Origin: Nocardia flavorosea NBRC 108225
GTDB taxonomy: Bacteria; Actinomycetota; Actinomycetes; Mycobacteriales; Mycobacteriaceae
Length of the DNA stretch: 64,000 bases
Reading direction: 5' to 3'
NCBI RefSeq assembly: GCF_001613385.1
Contig: NZ_BDCG01000017.1
Span: forward strand, 248,001 to 312,000
The translations under genes and the position numbers were made by a program. This document shows, in pieces, positions 62,066 to 64,000 of this stretch. Positions within the stretch are counted from its first letter, which is position 1. Each line of letters starts with the position of its first letter. Under the pieces are notes generated by a model. It saw nothing but the letters and a program-made list of their open reading frames with translations. It was not told the DNA's origin and searched no databases.

Positions 62066-62890
62066 TCAGCTCGGCCGGCCGACCTCGTAGGTCCCGTCGT
62101 CCTTGGTGATCTTGATATTAACGGTCTTGTCTTCGCCGCCGACCTTCAGATCACAGGTGAACGTCGCGTCCACCGCAACCTCCTGTCCCGCTGGGCACCG
62201 GACATCCTTGACGTCCTCGATCCCGTAGGACTCCTCGAGCACCTTGGCCACCCCGGTCTGCACCGCGGCCTGATCGAGTTGGTCCTTGGCGGTCAGCATC
62301 AGGATCGCGACCACCACACCGGCCACGACCACCACACCGAGCAGCACGAGCCCGATGATCATGCCGGTTTTCTTACCGCCCCCGCCGGTGGGCTGCTGCG
62401 CACCCCATTGCTGCTGGGCCGGCTGCCCCCACTGCCCGGATTGTGCCTGCGGCTGCGGCTGCTGCCCCCACTGCTGTTGTTGCTGGTTCGGGTCACCCCA
62501 TTGCTGCTGCGGCTGATTCGGGTCGCCCCACTGCTGCGCCTGCTGCGGCTGCTGGGGCTGATTCGGGTCACCCCACTGCTGCGGCGGCGGCTGCTGACCC
62601 CACTGCTGCTGGGTCGGGTCGCTCCACTGCTGCGGCTGGGGCTGCTGCGGTTGGGGCTGCGGCTGGCTCCACTGCTGCGGCTGCGGCTGCCACTGCTGAC
62701 CGCTCTGGTCACCACTGCCCCATTGCTGGGTAGCCTGCGCCTGCTGTGGATCGTTCGGGGGCTGTGCGGGTGGCTGGTTCCCCCACTGCGGCGCTGCGCC
62801 GGGCGGCTGCTGCCCGCCCCAGACCTGGGTGGGATCGTTACGTCCCTCCCCGGGTCCCGGGGCGTCGTTCGGTCCGTACGGCCCACTCAT
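62066..62890 (-). CDS. Q/P/W-rich membrane protein with C-terminal DUF4333 domain
   Basis: 274 residues. The first 180 are a low-complexity cytoplasmic region built from repeats such as QQWGDPNQPQ. A membrane segment (TGMIIGLVLLGVVVVAGVVV) follows, then an extracytoplasmic DUF4333 domain with two cysteines (VRCPAGQEVAVDATFTCDLK). GGAGG lies 7 bases before ATG 62890. Equivalent to Rv2091c. The WG repeats may mediate self-association; the role is unknown. Confidence 0.88.
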   Translation of the reverse strand: MSGPYGPNDAPGPGEGRNDPTQVWGGQQPPGAAPQWGNQPPAQPPNDPQQAQATQQWGSGDQSGQQWQPQPQQWSQPQPQPQQPQPQQWSDPTQQQWGQQPPPQQWGDPNQPQQPQQAQQWGDPNQPQQQWGDPNQQQQQWGQQPQPQAQSGQWGQPAQQQWGAQQPTGGGGKKTGMIIGLVLLGVVVVAGVVVAILMLTAKDQLDQAAVQTGVAKVLEESYGIEDVKDVRCPAGQEVAVDATFTCDLKVGGEDKTVNIKITKDDGTYEVGRPS

Positions 62891-62961
62891 CTGGTTGCCT
62901 CCACTCGCATCGTCAAACACACGGTAGCCCCCCGCGTGCGGTTGAAATCAAATCACAATCG

Positions 62962-63075
62962 ATGGTCTCACGCTGTGCCTACTGCGGCATGAGCGAGGCC
63001 GACGATCGCTTCTCGCATACGGACGCGGAGGCCGCAGCGAAGGCGGAGGTATCGCACCACCGCCTCCGGGCCTGA
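62962..63075 (+). CDS. Possible 37-residue Cys/His-containing peptide
   Basis: Reads MVSRCAYCGMSEADDRFSHT and ends in HHRLRA. It has a CxxCG knuckle and several His, and sits in the 190-base gap between DUF4333 and helY genes. There is no ribosome binding site, and the same frame is open far upstream antisense to the DUF4333 gene. Doubtful. Confidence 0.2.
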   Translation: MVSRCAYCGMSEADDRFSHTDAEAAAKAEVSHHRLRA

Positions 63076-63080
63076 CTCTC

Positions 63081-64000
63081 TCATGCCGCGTCCACGGCGA
63101 CGACACCGCGCCGAATCGCCCGTACGGCCTTGGCCGCAGTGGCCGCGACCTCGGTATCGTCTGCGGTGCTGTGGATCTGGTCGAGCAGATCGATGACCTG
63201 GCGGCACCAGCGCACGAAGTCGCCGGCCGACAACGGCGTGCCTTGATCCCCACCGGCCAGCATGGCGTCCACGAGGGCATCGCCGCGGGCCCATTTGTAG
63301 ATTCCGTCGACGAAACCGAGATCGGGTTCCCGGGTCGGCGCGAGCCTGTGCTCGGATTCGTCGGTCCGCAGCCGGGACCACTGGGCGATGGTATCGGCCA
63401 CCGCCCGGCGGATCGGTGCCGTCGGCCCTGTGGCCCCGAGATACCCGCCCTCACTCCGGGATTCGAAGACCAATATGGAGACAACGGCCGCCAATTCGGC
63501 CGCACCGAGACCTCGCCACAACCCCTGGCGCAGACATTCGGCCACCAGCAGATCGCTTTCGGCATAGATCCTGGCCAACCGCCGCCCATCCGCGGTGACC
63601 TCGCCGTCGTGTACGAATCCGCGCTCCTCCAGCAGGCCGACGATCCGGTCGAAGGTGCGGGCCAGCGAATTCGTGGTCGACGCGACCTTCTGCCGCATGG
63701 CCTCGGTTTCCCGGCGCACCCGGTTGTAGCGCTCCCCCACTCGCGCCAGTTGTTCGCGATCGGGCCGGGAATGCGCGGGATGGGAACGTAAGGTGCGCCG
63801 CAATGTCGCAAGCTCCGGATCCTCGGCACCACGGGCGCGTTTATCGCGGCGGCCACGGCTGGGTGCGGTGATCCCGGTACTGCGCAACGCCGACGCCAGA
63901 TCGCGGCGGATGCGGGCAGTGCGATGGTCGACCCGGCGCGGTAGCCGCATCCGGCCCAGCGGTTCGGCGGGCACCGGGAAATCGGCCACCGACACCCGGC
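63081..64000 (-). CDS. helY: HelY-type DEAD/DEAH helicase, C-terminal part (5' end beyond right edge)
   Basis: The visible 306 or so residues match the C-terminal DSHCT domain of Ski2/Mtr4-like helicases: LARTFDRIVGLLEERGFVHD, SDLLVAECLRQGLWRGLGAA, FVDGIYKWARGDALVDAML and GDFVRWCRQVIDLLDQIH. The helicase core lies off the window. Position matches Rv2092c (helY). The frame is open to the edge, so no start can be given. Confidence 0.9.
   Translation of the reverse strand, partial: RVSVADFPVPAEPLGRMRLPRRVDHRTARIRRDLASALRSTGITAPSRGRRDKRARGAEDPELATLRRTLRSHPAHSRPDREQLARVGERYNRVRRETEAMRQKVASTTNSLARTFDRIVGLLEERGFVHDGEVTADGRRLARIYAESDLLVAECLRQGLWRGLGAAELAAVVSILVFESRSEGGYLGATGPTAPIRRAVADTIAQWSRLRTDESEHRLAPTREPDLGFVDGIYKWARGDALVDAMLAGGDQGTPLSAGDFVRWCRQVIDLLDQIHSTADDTEVAATAAKAVRAIRRGVVAVDAA

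Noticed and set aside
62286..62733. Direct repeats that could suggest a CRISPR or satellite array
   Set aside because: The repetition follows the codon pattern of the QQWGDPNQ protein repeats, with no uniform spacers.
61505..62992. 495-codon plus-strand open frame with Leu/Pro-rich repeats
   Set aside because: Its repetitive part is the complement of the Q/W repeats in the DUF4333 gene; the start region is the exonuclease relic gap.

Overview
The window is very GC-rich actinobacterial DNA with short intergenic spaces and many GTG starts. The gene content points to a mycolic-acid-bearing member of the Mycobacteriales (Corynebacteriales), most likely Nocardia or a close relative. The evidence is an antigen-85-type mycoloyltransferase, a DprE2-like reductase, a wax ester synthase/DGAT, an MPT63-like exported protein pair, F420-type flavin enzymes and mycofactocin-type dehydrogenases. 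From memory, the conserved backbone (lnt, fxsA, the F420/PPOX protein, cobN, cobG, cobH, cobIJ, cobK, cobL, SDR, PPOX, M24 peptidase, 5'-3' exonuclease, DUF4333 protein, helY) follows the order of Mycobacterium tuberculosis Rv2051c to Rv2092c, with accessory blocks inserted.

Layout. 1-7417: 5' part of a multimodular NRPS (C-A-T-C-A-T-C, cut by the left edge). Its first A domain carries the EntF-type serine code. 7793-15000: lnt, an amidohydrolase (with a decayed copy of part of itself next door), an F420-type PPOX protein, a VOC protein with a divergent PadR regulator, FxsA, and a NarL-type two-component pair. 16.9-37.2 kb: accessory block with a TSUP permease, ECF sigma/redoxin pair, TldD/TldE, methionine aminopeptidase with divergent XRE regulator, GlxA-type regulator with cupin, mycofactocin-type SDR, an atypical P450, a polysaccharide deacetylase lipoprotein, TetR/SDR and TetR/MFS/nucleotidyltransferase groups, and two tandem MPT63-like exported proteins.

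37.5-57.5 kb: cobalamin (aerobic corrin ring) genes cobN, cobG, cobH, cobIJ, cobK and cobL, interleaved with cell-envelope and redox genes. cobN is preceded by a cobalamin riboswitch. cobM, which would be expected between cobK and cobL, is absent; a glycine-zipper exported protein sits there instead. Between cobN and a mycoloyltransferase lie two tandem 37- and 38-residue hydrophobic peptides with strong ribosome binding sites, their own promoter and a strong terminator. They resemble the PorA/PorH class of small mycoloylated porins and are the best candidate here for an undescribed system.

57.6-64.0 kb: DprE2-like SDR, F420/PPOX protein, M24 peptidase, PolA-type 5'-3' exonuclease, a Q/W-rich DUF4333 membrane protein, and the C-terminal part of a HelY-type helicase cut by the right edge.

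A recurrent oddity is decayed partial copies of the adjacent intact gene (amidohydrolase, cobN 3' end, exonuclease), plus stranded fragments of TetR and PPOX genes. No tRNA, rRNA, CRISPR array or insertion sequence was recognised. All starts and functions are read from sequence by eye. Comparisons with named families and with M. tuberculosis gene order rest on recall, not on searches.
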